NCBI GenBank assembly: GCA_002840765.1
Contig: PHCE01000007.1
Coordinates: 171,924-235,923, forward strand
Origin: Betaproteobacteria bacterium HGW-Betaproteobacteria-7
Lineage (GTDB): Bacteria > Pseudomonadota > Gammaproteobacteria > Burkholderiales > Rhodocyclaceae
Length of the DNA stretch: 64,000 nt
Direction: 5' to 3'
In this document: positions 24,241 to 33,149 of the stretch, in pieces
Numbering within the stretch: position 1 is the first letter of the stretch
Layout of the letters: every line of letters begins with the position of its first letter
The notes under the pieces: generated by a model
The model's database searches: none
Seen by the model: the letters and a program-made list of their open reading frames with translations, nothing else
Told to the model about the DNA's origin: nothing
Program-made: the position numbers and the translations under genes

Positions 24241-25739
24241 GGCGTCACCGTCCGGGTGATTTCAATGGCGAAGGCGCGCGGTTGCCGGTTGCTGGCGGCT
24301 TCGTCACCACCTCGCAGGGGGCGTTCCGACTCCATGTCGTAGGGCGGTTGCAGGATGCGTACCCGGTTGTCGGGGTCGATACGCAACAGGTCGGTGAAGG
24401 TTTCAAAGAGGGCAAGCACCTGACGGATGCTCGCCGTCGTATCGGGATCGATGCTGCCGCGGACGATGGTGATCTCCTCGCTGTCCTGCTGGTCGGCCGG
24501 GTTGCGGCCAATCTGCCATTCGAGGCTGCTCAGGGTCACCGCCGGCACCTGGTCAAGGGCGCGGCTGAGACGCAGCAGGGTGTGTTCGGGCAGGCGTTGC
24601 TGGCGGCTGAGTTCGGCGTAGCGATCGGTCAGGCGGCGCAGGGTTTCCTTGTCAATGCCGAGTTGCGGGAAGCGGTCAGAGACTTCGCCGTAACGGGCGT
24701 CGAATTCCTGCTGGCTGGCCAGTAGCTGCCGGGTTTCGTTGGCCAGCGACCAGGCAACGTAGCTCTCGCGAGCGGCAAATAGCAGGCCGCCAAGGAGGAT
24801 GATCAGGCCACAGGCGACGATGCCTCGACGTAGTTGCGCTATGCGGTAGTCATGGCGGTGGGCGGGGCTGGCGAACTGCTGGCGCGGCGGGTTGGTGGCC
24901 AACTGGTGCAGGAAGAGCAGGTCACAACGGTTGTCTTCGGGCGGCGTTTTCAGGCCGAGGTTGGCGGCTGCCTGATGGCTGTCGATGATGGCGAAATTGA
25001 GCTTGCCGTGATCCGGGCAGGCTTTCTCGATGGCCGGGATGGCGGTCGGATGGGCGAAGATGAAGACCGGCAGGCTCTCGTCGCGGCTGATCAGGCGCTG
25101 GCCGATCAGGTATTGCTGCAGCTTGCTGGCCTCGGCGGCAAAGCTGCTGGCGATGCCGGCGATACTGCTGTCGCTGATCGGCGCCATGCGCGAGAACAGC
25201 GTCTGACCATCGACCAGATAACTCTCGCGAATCGAGTGGTCCTGCATGCTGAGCAGGATGCAACGCTTGTCCTTGTTGCCGAGTTTCTGCAGCAGTCCGC
25301 CACCCAGTTGGGCCACCGTGTAGATGCCAGCGAGCGGGGCTTCGGCTTCGCCGATGCGCTGCAGCCAGGGCTCAAAATGGGCCGGGTTGGTCAGCGCCGA
25401 GAGCAGCAGTTTCTCGTTCTTGCGCCGGGTCTTTTCGTAGCCCAGCGAGAAGGCGGCGGCGAGCGGCGTACCCATGAAGTGCTGGCCGATCTTGCGGGTG
25501 ATCAACGCCTGACGGTCGGCGCCCTGGAGGAAGGGAATGGTTTCGAGAACGTGGCCTTCCTCGGCGATGTTGGCGAGCAGGGTGAATTCGCTGCGGCGGT
25601 GGATGCCCAGGTAATCCTGAAAGGCGGCCAGGCCTTCCTCGCCATTGGCGAACGAGGCCTCGGCGTGCAGGCGCCCGCCTTGCCAGCGGTAGGCGGTCAG
25701 GCGATGCGTATTGAGATAGAAGAGGCGGCGGGCGGTCAC
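24237..25739 (-). CDS. mshI: MshI-like pilus biogenesis protein (PilM/PilN-type)
   Basis: 500 aa. Residues 1-290 form a degenerate actin-like (PilM/GspL-like) cytoplasmic domain; a single transmembrane helix lies at about 306-327; a coiled coil and PilN-like periplasmic domain follow. It would form the inner-membrane assembly platform with MshJ and MshG. It overlaps the mshG- and mshJ-like genes by four bases each. Confidence 0.8.
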   Translation of the reverse strand: MTARRLFYLNTHRLTAYRWQGGRLHAEASFANGEEGLAAFQDYLGIHRRSEFTLLANIAEEGHVLETIPFLQGADRQALITRKIGQHFMGTPLAAAFSLGYEKTRRKNEKLLLSALTNPAHFEPWLQRIGEAEAPLAGIYTVAQLGGGLLQKLGNKDKRCILLSMQDHSIRESYLVDGQTLFSRMAPISDSSIAGIASSFAAEASKLQQYLIGQRLISRDESLPVFIFAHPTAIPAIEKACPDHGKLNFAIIDSHQAAANLGLKTPPEDNRCDLLFLHQLATNPPRQQFASPAHRHDYRIAQLRRGIVACGLIILLGGLLFAARESYVAWSLANETRQLLASQQEFDARYGEVSDRFPQLGIDKETLRRLTDRYAELSRQQRLPEHTLLRLSRALDQVPAVTLSSLEWQIGRNPADQQDSEEITIVRGSIDPDTTASIRQVLALFETFTDLLRIDPDNRVRILQPPYDMESERPLRGGDEAASNRQPRAFAIEITRTVTP

Positions 25740-26935
25740 AAGGGAATCTTGCTGATGACGTCGTAAATGGGGCCGATCACCGACAGCATAATCCAGCCGA
25801 GCAGGGCGCCCATGAAAAGCGTCAGCATCGGCTCGATCAGCGCCTGGGCCTTGCCGACCGACTCCTTGACGTCGCGGGTGTAGAAGTAGCTGACGTTGAG
25901 CAGGGCCTTGTCCAGACCGCCCGTATTTTCGCCGACCCGTAGCATGCGCACGACGAGCGGCGGAAAGAGACCGACATCGTGGAAGGCGGCGGCGACATTG
26001 CGGCCTTCGCGAATGGACTGTTCAGCCCTTTCCAGTGCTTGGCGGACGACCCGGTTGCCGACGATGTCCTGGGTGGTGCGGATGGATTCCAGGATCGGGA
26101 TGCCGGAGGCATAGAGCATGGCGAAGGTGTTGGCGAAACGCGACAGGATGATTTTCTTGAAGATGGCGCCGAGTAGCGGCAGGCGCAGCTTCAGGCCATC
26201 GAGGCGGATCTGGGCGAGGGGATTGCCGCGGATGAAGAAATGTCCGCCAATGACAGCGAGCAGCGGGGCGAGCAGGAACAGGTGCCAGTAGTCGACGAGC
26301 AGATCGGAGACGAAGAACAGTATCTCGGTCTGCAGCGGCAGCGTCTGGCCCATGTTCTTCACGAACATTTTCAGCTGCGGGACCATATAGACCATCAGGA
26401 AGATCGTCGCGGCGATGACGATGGTGGCGACGAAGGCCGGGTACATCAGAAGTTTTTTAGTATGCGAGGCGAGTTCATCTTCCCAGCGCAGCGATTCGCC
26501 GAGGCTGGCGAGCACTTCCGGCAGCTGGCCGCTGGCTTCGCCGGCGCGGATGAGGTGGACAAAGACCTGGCTGAACACGTCCGGATGGGCTTCCATTGAC
26601 TGCGATAGCGTCTGGCCGCCTTCGATGTTCTCGATCAGCACGGCGACCACTTCGCGGAATCGCGGGTGCTCGATCGAGTCGCGCAGGTCACCCAGTCCCT
26701 CGAGCAGCGGCACACCGGAGCGCGCCAGTTGTTCAAGATGGAAGCAGAAATTGATCAGTTCCGGGCGCGGAATGCGCCGCTGGCCGAACAGCGAGCGGTG
26801 TTCGACCAGCTTGCCGCTGACCAGGTCGAGGTCCATGCGCTTGAGGCGCATCTCGAGGTCGATCAGATTGATGGCATCGAGACGGCCATAGGTCATCTTG
26901 CCATCGCCGCTGACCGCCTTGTAGTCGAACAGCAT
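25736..26935 (-). CDS. mshG: Type II secretion/T4P inner-membrane platform protein (MshG/PilC/GspF)
   Basis: 399 aa GspF family protein with two repeated four-helix cytoplasmic domains, LARSGVPLLEGL in the first and LYASGIPILESIRTTQ in the second, and three transmembrane segments (about 168-190, 215-235, 372-395). It couples the ATPase to pilin insertion. It begins two bases after the ATPase gene stop and belongs to the same operon. Confidence 0.93.
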   Translation of the reverse strand: MLFDYKAVSGDGKMTYGRLDAINLIDLEMRLKRMDLDLVSGKLVEHRSLFGQRRIPRPELINFCFHLEQLARSGVPLLEGLGDLRDSIEHPRFREVVAVLIENIEGGQTLSQSMEAHPDVFSQVFVHLIRAGEASGQLPEVLASLGESLRWEDELASHTKKLLMYPAFVATIVIAATIFLMVYMVPQLKMFVKNMGQTLPLQTEILFFVSDLLVDYWHLFLLAPLLAVIGGHFFIRGNPLAQIRLDGLKLRLPLLGAIFKKIILSRFANTFAMLYASGIPILESIRTTQDIVGNRVVRQALERAEQSIREGRNVAAAFHDVGLFPPLVVRMLRVGENTGGLDKALLNVSYFYTRDVKESVGKAQALIEPMLTLFMGALLGWIMLSVIGPIYDVISKIPL

Positions 26936-26937
26936 GC

Positions 26938-28644
26938 TTACATCCGGTCAGTCAGGTCGACGACGCGGGCCAGTTCTTCCAGCGATGTCGTGCCGTTGAT
27001 GACGCGGCGCAAGCCATCCTCGGCCAGCGTCACGAAGCCCTGGCCGAGCGCCCGGTTGCGAATCTCGTGGGTGGTTGCCCGGCGGGCGATCAGTTCGTCG
27101 AGGCCGGCATCAATGCGCAGCAGTTCCATGATGGCGATGCGCCCACGATATCCCTGGAAATCGCAGATTTCGCAGCCGGTCGCACGGAACAGCTCGGGAC
27201 GTTCGCCTTCGGCCTGGGTGCCGAGCAGGCGGATCTCGTGCGCCTCGGCGTGGTAAGGCGACTTGCAGTGGTCGCACAGACGGCGGATCAGGCGCTGGGC
27301 GACGATGCCGATGATGTTGCCGGCCATGATGTCGGGCAGCACACCGATGTCGAGCAGGCGCGGCACGGCGCCGATGGCCGAGTTGGTGTGTAAGGTGGTG
27401 TACACCTGGTGGCCGGTCATTGATGCACGGAAGGCCATTTCCGCCGTCTCGGCATCGCGCACTTCGCCGACCAGGATGACGTCCGGATCCTGGCGCATCA
27501 TCGAGCGGATGCCGTTGGCGAAATCGAGCTTGGCGTTCTCCGCCACCGAGGTCTGGCGGACCATGGCCATCGGATACTCGACCGGGTCCTCGAGGGTCAT
27601 GATGTGGATGCCCTCGGCGTTGATGTGGTTGAGCACCGAGTACAGCGTCGTCGTCTTGCCGCTGCCGGTCGGGCCGGTGACCAGGATGATGCCCTCGGGA
27701 CGGGAGATCATCAGTTTCAGCTGGTGCAGGTGCTCCTCGCTAAGGCCGAGATGTTCGAGCGGGACGATGCCCTTCTGCCGGTCGAGGATGCGCAGCACGA
27801 TGTTCTCGCCGTGGATGGTCGGCTGGCTGGCAACGCGGAAATCGACCGGGCGGCCGGACACCGACAGGCTGATGCGGCCGTCCTGCGGTGCCCGCATCTC
27901 GGCGATGTTCATCCCGGAAAGTACTTTGATGCGCACCGTCATCGCCGGCCAGTAGGATTTGTGCAGGGCGCGGATCTGCCGCAGCATGCCGTCGATCCGG
28001 TAGCGGATGCGGAGGAAGTTGGCCTCCGGCTCGAAGTGGATGTCGGAAGCTTCGCGCTTGACGGCATCGGTGAGGATCGAGTCGATCAGGCGGACAACCG
28101 GCTGGCTGTACTCATCATCGCTGGCCGAGAGGCTCTTCCAGTCGATTTCGCCGGTCTCGATCTCGTGCAGGATGCCGTCGATGGACAACTCGTGACCGTA
28201 ATACTGGTCAATGGCGCGGTCGATTTCCGATTCGCCGGCGAGCAAGGTCTCGATGTCGGTATGTTCCTCTATCATCGAACGCACGCGGTCGAGACCGACG
28301 ATGTCGTTGATGTCCGAGATGGCCAGGGTCAGGCGCCGGTTCGGATGGTCGTAGTCGAGTGGCAGCAGGTGATAGCGCTTGGCAATGTCGCGCGGTACCA
28401 GCTTCAGGGCGAGCGGATCGACGACGGCATGCGACAGGTCGATGCTCTGCTTGCCGAGACTCTCCGACAGCGCCTGGCGCAGCGTCGCCTCGGTGACGAA
28501 ACCGAGCGATACCAGCAGCTTGCCGATCGGCTGGTTCTGCTTCATCTGCTCGAGCAGCGCGATGCGCAACTGGTCTTCCGAGAGGATGCCTTCGGAGATC
28601 AGGATCTGGCCAAGCGGCCGGCGTTGCAGCGTCGACGTGCTCAT
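26938..28644 (-). CDS. mshE: MSHA pilus extension ATPase MshE (GspE/PilB family)
   Basis: 568 aa. The N-terminus carries two tandem MshEN-type repeats (11-33 and 40-62; LGQILISEGILSEDQL and IGKLLVSLGFVTEATL), the motif that binds c-di-GMP in Vibrio MshE. Walker A GPTGSGKTTT is near 328, Walker B VILVGEVRD follows, and a four-cysteine zinc knuckle (CDHC, CEIC) is in the C-terminal part. It powers pilus extension. The start at 28644 was chosen by homology; codons further upstream overlap the TPR gene out of frame. Confidence 0.93.
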   Translation of the reverse strand: MSTSTLQRRPLGQILISEGILSEDQLRIALLEQMKQNQPIGKLLVSLGFVTEATLRQALSESLGKQSIDLSHAVVDPLALKLVPRDIAKRYHLLPLDYDHPNRRLTLAISDINDIVGLDRVRSMIEEHTDIETLLAGESEIDRAIDQYYGHELSIDGILHEIETGEIDWKSLSASDDEYSQPVVRLIDSILTDAVKREASDIHFEPEANFLRIRYRIDGMLRQIRALHKSYWPAMTVRIKVLSGMNIAEMRAPQDGRISLSVSGRPVDFRVASQPTIHGENIVLRILDRQKGIVPLEHLGLSEEHLHQLKLMISRPEGIILVTGPTGSGKTTTLYSVLNHINAEGIHIMTLEDPVEYPMAMVRQTSVAENAKLDFANGIRSMMRQDPDVILVGEVRDAETAEMAFRASMTGHQVYTTLHTNSAIGAVPRLLDIGVLPDIMAGNIIGIVAQRLIRRLCDHCKSPYHAEAHEIRLLGTQAEGERPELFRATGCEICDFQGYRGRIAIMELLRIDAGLDELIARRATTHEIRNRALGQGFVTLAEDGLRRVINGTTSLEELARVVDLTDRM

Positions 28645-28651
28645 GACGGCC

Positions 28652-29872
28652 TCAGGGCTGGAGCTCGGCCAGGCGCCGCCGGGCCTGTTCCGTATCGAAG
28701 GCAGCCGGTCGCCGAGTCGCCGCCTCGAGCGCCAGCCGGTAATGCTGGGCGGCCGGCCGCGGCTGGCGCAACTGGTCGAGGCTGATCGCCAGGTTGAACA
28801 GGTAATCCGGGTTGGCGTCATCGGCGGCGACGGCGTTGAAGTAGGCCTGTTGCGCCTCGGCCCAGCGCCGCTGGCCGGCATAGAGGTTGCCGAGCGTGAA
28901 GTTCAGCTCGGCCGATTGCGGCTGCGCAGCGAGCAGGGTCTTCAAGCGGCTCTCGGTGCTCAGCGGATCGGTGCCGGCCGCCGTGCCGCCGAGGACCGCC
29001 GCCTGCGTCGCCGGGTTGCTCGGGTCGGCGACCAGTGCGCGCTGCCGCCAGCCCTCCGCTTCGTTGCCGCGGCCCTGGTGCTGAGCAATGGCGGCTAGGG
29101 CGAGCAGGGCATCGACATTGTTCGGGTCGCGCTGCAAAGCCTGCAGGAAATCGTGGTTTGCCTGGTCCAGATGACCTTCCTGCAAGGCCCGGTGGGCGCG
29201 CGTCAGGGCCGGGTCGGTGACCGGTGGCGTGCGCGCCAGACGAATCGGCGCGGCGGGTGCCGCTTCACGCCGTAGCGGTGCGACCTGTGGCAACGGCGGT
29301 TCCGGCGGCGGCAGTCTACCGACTTCCGTGTAGCTGGCTTCTGCTTCGCCCACTTGCGGCGCCAGCATCGGGACCGGGGGCGGCGGTGCCAGCGGGACGA
29401 CCGGCGGCTGCGCGGTGAGCGCTGGCGGGCGTGAGCCGGTCGCTGACAGGCTGCCGCCGCCAAGCGCGTTGAGCTGGAACCAGAAATAGCCGGCGATGGC
29501 CAGGCCGCCGATGACGAGAACGCCGAGCGCCAGCCAGAGCGGGGCGCGGCTGGGGACTTCGGGCGTCAGCTTGGCAGCGAAGGCGTTGCGGGCGATGGCC
29601 TGGCCGCTGGCAGCCGAATGGGCGAAGGCGGGGGCCGGTTCGGCGGCAGGGCGCGCCTGGGCTGAACGGGCGAGGTCGGCATCGACAGCGTCTATATGCG
29701 TAGCCAGATCAGGTAGCGGCCGGTTCGGCGCCGTCGGTGTCTCGCCAGCCAGCGGCGCCAGTGTCAGTCCCTCGTCGGCAGCCGGCGCTGCCGTACCCTT
29801 GCCGGCCTGCTGGCGGGCCGCTTCCTGCTTGCTCGATTCAGCCCGTTTGAGGGCATCCATCAACAGGCTCAT
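28652..29872 (-). CDS. mshN: MshN-like TPR pilus protein
   Basis: 406 aa. A cytoplasmic stretch opening with SLLMDALKRAESSK is typical of MshN and GspA/B-type proteins. One transmembrane helix (about 112-133), a Pro-rich linker (140-200) and at least four TPR repeats (from about 220 to the end) follow. It probably helps place the secretin in the outer membrane. It lies between the secretin and ATPase genes with nine and seven bases of spacing. Confidence 0.85.
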   Translation of the reverse strand: MSLLMDALKRAESSKQEAARQQAGKGTAAPAADEGLTLAPLAGETPTAPNRPLPDLATHIDAVDADLARSAQARPAAEPAPAFAHSAASGQAIARNAFAAKLTPEVPSRAPLWLALGVLVIGGLAIAGYFWFQLNALGGGSLSATGSRPPALTAQPPVVPLAPPPPVPMLAPQVGEAEASYTEVGRLPPPEPPLPQVAPLRREAAPAAPIRLARTPPVTDPALTRAHRALQEGHLDQANHDFLQALQRDPNNVDALLALAAIAQHQGRGNEAEGWRQRALVADPSNPATQAAVLGGTAAGTDPLSTESRLKTLLAAQPQSAELNFTLGNLYAGQRRWAEAQQAYFNAVAADDANPDYLFNLAISLDQLRQPRPAAQHYRLALEAATRRPAAFDTEQARRRLAELQP

Positions 29873-29881
29873 GCGCGGCTC

Positions 29882-31678
29882 TCAGCGGCTGGGAACGACA
29901 TTGAACGGCTGCGCTTCGTTCGGCTGCCGGAAGAACGTGCCGCCAGGCAGGAAATCGCGCATGCCGGCAAAGTCACCTTCAAGACTGGCGTCCTTGATGA
30001 CGATGGGGCGCAGGAAGATGACCAGTTCGGATTTTCGGGCGATGTTGTTGCGGCTGTTCAGAATCTCGCCGGCGATCGGGATCTGACCAAGACCGGGAAC
30101 GCGCTGGTTCTTGTAATCAATTTTGTCTTCCATCAGGCCGCCCAGGATGGCGATGTTGCCACTGGCAACGCGCATGATTGACTCGATTTCCCGCGTCCGG
30201 ATTTGCGGCACCAGGTTGGGAATGGTCAATTCCGGATTGGGGTCCGGAATCATTGATGCGATGCTGGTTATGGTTGGTCGCACGTTCAGGATCACGTTGT
30301 CGCTGTCGCTGATCTGCGGGGTGACGGCGAGTACCAGTCCAACCATCACGGTTTTCGGGGTGGTGGTAAATGCCTTGATCGGTTGGCCGCCAACGAGGCC
30401 TGACGTCTGCGTGATGTCCGATTTGACTTCGAAATAGACAATGTTTTCGACAACCTTGAGCAAGGCAGTCTGATTGCTGAGTACGGATAGTCGGGGGCTG
30501 GAGAGAACCTTGGTGGTGCCGAAGGTCTGCAGCATGGTTATCAGTGCGGTGGGATCGTTGGCTCTTGAATAGCTGATGTTGGCGGGACTGTTTAATTGGC
30601 GTCCGACAAAACTCACCAACCCGCCCCGGCTGATTTCATTCCAGTCAATACCTTGTTCGTAGCCGTCGTTCAGGGTCACTTCCACGATGGTGGCTTCGAT
30701 CAGCACCTGCTTGCTGGCCGAATTGACCACTCTGTCGAGAAATTCCTGAATCCTTTCGTGCTGCCGGCCGGTGGCACGGACGGTGATGACGCCGCTTTCC
30801 GAGTTCATGATGACCGAGGCCGCTTCGCGGAAGGTACTGGTGCGATAGACCGCGGTGCCGGTGCGCTGGCTGTTTGACGACGGGGCCGGATTGGACTGCA
30901 GGGCGTTGGCGATGGTCTGGGCCGCGCTTCGACCGGCTTGTGGCAATGCGGCGGCGCCGGTTGCTGTCTGTTCAGCACTCTGTTCGACGAAGGTTTCGCT
31001 GGAACCTTCCGGCAGAATCTTGTCCGTTTCGCGCAGGATGTCCTTGATGTTTTTCTCCAGTGACAGCCAAAACTGGTTTTTCGAGGCATTCTCGATTCGC
31101 GAGTTGGAAACATTCCCACTGGCTCCGCTGGCCATGGACGCGGAGCCGCTACTGCCAGGCAGGCCAGTTTCGATCTGTGTGTTAGTCGAAACAGTCGCCG
31201 CCATGTTGCGCGACATGTTCACGTAATCCACCTTGTAATGCTTCAGGAACGGCGTGTCCGGCATCACCGCCAGGTTCGGTCCATCCAGTTCAAAACGCAT
31301 GTCGACCTGCTTGGCGATGCGTGTCAGCAATTGCGGCAGGGTCTGGTCGATGGCATTCAGCGAGACGACGCCGGTGATGCCAGGATGGATGTCGACATTG
31401 ACCTTGGCGTCCCTGGCCAGGGCGAAAAGCAGATCATGGACCTGGACGTTGTTGACGACGACGCTGTAGGTTTCGGCCTTGGCTTGCGGGCGGGGTTTGG
31501 GCAGGGCGAGTGTCTGGCGGACGGGGGCGGGAATGCTGGCGGTGCTGATGTTCGGGGTGGCAGGGGCCGTACTAGCCTCGGCGCTCAGGTGGCCCTTGAG
31601 CGGTTCGCGCGGCGTTGGCGCCGCGCAGGCTGCCAGGGTCAGGGAAAAAATCGTTGCGCTGAAATATCCGATCTTCAT
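29882..31678 (-). CDS. mshL: MSHA-type secretin MshL (outer-membrane lipoprotein)
   Basis: 598 aa. A lipoprotein signal ends in LTLAAC (C18), which targets the secretin to the outer membrane. A secretin N0/short N-terminal domain (70-130) with VNNVQVHDLLFALARD leads to an N1-like repeat and the secretin beta-barrel domain (about 330-575; KVVENIVYFEVKSD, VNVRPTIT-type strand, GGLMEDK, RKSELVIFLRPIVI). It is the outer-membrane pore for the pilus. The start at 31678 gives a proper signal peptide; an in-frame GTG-type start seven codons upstream is less likely. Confidence 0.93.
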   Translation of the reverse strand: MKIGYFSATIFSLTLAACAAPTPREPLKGHLSAEASTAPATPNISTASIPAPVRQTLALPKPRPQAKAETYSVVVNNVQVHDLLFALARDAKVNVDIHPGITGVVSLNAIDQTLPQLLTRIAKQVDMRFELDGPNLAVMPDTPFLKHYKVDYVNMSRNMAATVSTNTQIETGLPGSSGSASMASGASGNVSNSRIENASKNQFWLSLEKNIKDILRETDKILPEGSSETFVEQSAEQTATGAAALPQAGRSAAQTIANALQSNPAPSSNSQRTGTAVYRTSTFREAASVIMNSESGVITVRATGRQHERIQEFLDRVVNSASKQVLIEATIVEVTLNDGYEQGIDWNEISRGGLVSFVGRQLNSPANISYSRANDPTALITMLQTFGTTKVLSSPRLSVLSNQTALLKVVENIVYFEVKSDITQTSGLVGGQPIKAFTTTPKTVMVGLVLAVTPQISDSDNVILNVRPTITSIASMIPDPNPELTIPNLVPQIRTREIESIMRVASGNIAILGGLMEDKIDYKNQRVPGLGQIPIAGEILNSRNNIARKSELVIFLRPIVIKDASLEGDFAGMRDFLPGGTFFRQPNEAQPFNVVPSR

Positions 31679-31775
31679 CGGGACTGTACCTTGTCTCAAC
31701 TGTCGGCGCGCCAGGTGGCCGGAACGTCGCCGATGCTAGCACGTATCCCAGCGTAACGTCATGATTGAAAACCGT

Positions 31776-33149
31776 TCAGTGCAGGCGGGAAACCTGACGC
31801 GGGAAGGGCTGGGAGGCCTTGATCGATTCCGGCAGGACCTGCATCGCAGTGGCGGCCGCTTCACGGGTCGGGAAGTCGCCGTAGATGACGCCGACGCGGT
31901 CGCGTCCGGAGAGGCTGGAGCGGTATGCGCGGATGGCTGCCGGGTCGAGTTGCTGAGTGGCGCGAGCGAGGAAGCCTTCGATTTCGCCGGTGTGGGTGGC
32001 ATCCGTGGCTAGCAACTGGATGAAGTAGCTGGTGCGCGGAGCGTTTTCGATCCAGTCCGCATACTGTTCCATGTGGGTGCGAGTGAGTGGGCCGAAGCGC
32101 AGGTTAACGGCAGGTGTCGGATTCGCCGTCCCCGAGCGCAAGGGTTTGCCCCGGGCACTGGTCGGCGCCGGGGTGGCTTCGCGGGACGGCTGGCTGGCGG
32201 TGCTTGCCTCATCACCATTGCCGCCGGTACGCGTACCGAGCAGGAAGGCGCCGGCCAGCAGGGCGATGGCGAGGGCAGCCAGCGCCGGCCAGCGCCAGGC
32301 TGCCGGGGCTCTGGCACCGGCCGATGGGCCTTGCAGTGGCAGGAAACGGGCATCCTGGGCGGCGATGGCGATCTCAGCGCTGTCCACTTGGTGGCTGCCG
32401 TTCGAGAAGGCGGCCAGCAAGGCCTTGTCGGCGAGAATGTTGATGCGTCGGGAGAGACCCAGCGAGATTTCGGCAATCTGTTTGATGGCGGCGGCGGAGA
32501 AGGGATTGGGCCCACGGTAGTCGGCGGCGCGCAGGCGGAACTCGATATAGCCGGCAATATCCTCCTGCTTCAACGGTGCCAGGTTGAAGTGCTGGGTGAT
32601 GCGTTCGCGCAACTGGCGCATGTCGTTGGCGGCCAGCCGTTCGTCCAGTTCCGGCTGGGCGAAGAGGGCGATCTGCAGCAGCTTGGTGGCCTTCGATTCC
32701 AGATTGGAAAGCAGGCGGATTTCTTCCAGCGACTCGGCGGGCATGGCATGCGCTTCGTCGATCAGCATGACCACGCGCTTGCCGGCGGCGTAGCGTTCGA
32801 TCAGCGCTTCCTGCAGGGCGCGGGTGAGCGAGTGGGTGGCCTTGCCGTCGGTCGGGATGCCGAGTTCGTCGGCGATGGCGCCGAGGATTTCCTGGCGTGA
32901 CAGCGATGGATTGGCCAGATACAGCGTTTCGACGCTGGCCGGCAGGCGTTCGAGCAGCATCCGGCAGAGCATGGTCTTGCCGCTGCCGACTTCGCCAGTG
33001 ACCTTGACGATGCCTTCGTCCTGGGTGATGGCGTAGATCAGCGCATCGAGCGTCGGGCCGCGGTTGGCGCCGGTGAAGAAGAAATCGGTGTGGGGCGTAA
33101 TGCGGAAAGGCGGTTCGCGCAATCCAAAATGTTCGAGATAAAGGCTCAT
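31776..33149 (-). CDS. mshM: MshM / ExeA-like AAA ATPase with C-terminal SPOR-like domain
   Basis: 457 aa. An AAA domain opens with LYLEHFGLREPPFRITPH, Walker A GEVGSGKT at 52-59 and Walker B VVMLIDEAHAM near 130. A transmembrane helix at about 286-306 separates it from a periplasmic tail whose last 80 residues look like a SPOR domain (YFIQLLA start, VGVIYGDFPTREAA end). ExeA/MshM proteins help insert the secretin through peptidoglycan. It overlaps the response-regulator gene by four bases, so regulator and machine share a transcript. Confidence 0.9.
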   Translation of the reverse strand: MSLYLEHFGLREPPFRITPHTDFFFTGANRGPTLDALIYAITQDEGIVKVTGEVGSGKTMLCRMLLERLPASVETLYLANPSLSRQEILGAIADELGIPTDGKATHSLTRALQEALIERYAAGKRVVMLIDEAHAMPAESLEEIRLLSNLESKATKLLQIALFAQPELDERLAANDMRQLRERITQHFNLAPLKQEDIAGYIEFRLRAADYRGPNPFSAAAIKQIAEISLGLSRRINILADKALLAAFSNGSHQVDSAEIAIAAQDARFLPLQGPSAGARAPAAWRWPALAALAIALLAGAFLLGTRTGGNGDEASTASQPSREATPAPTSARGKPLRSGTANPTPAVNLRFGPLTRTHMEQYADWIENAPRTSYFIQLLATDATHTGEIEGFLARATQQLDPAAIRAYRSSLSGRDRVGVIYGDFPTREAAATAMQVLPESIKASQPFPRQVSRLH

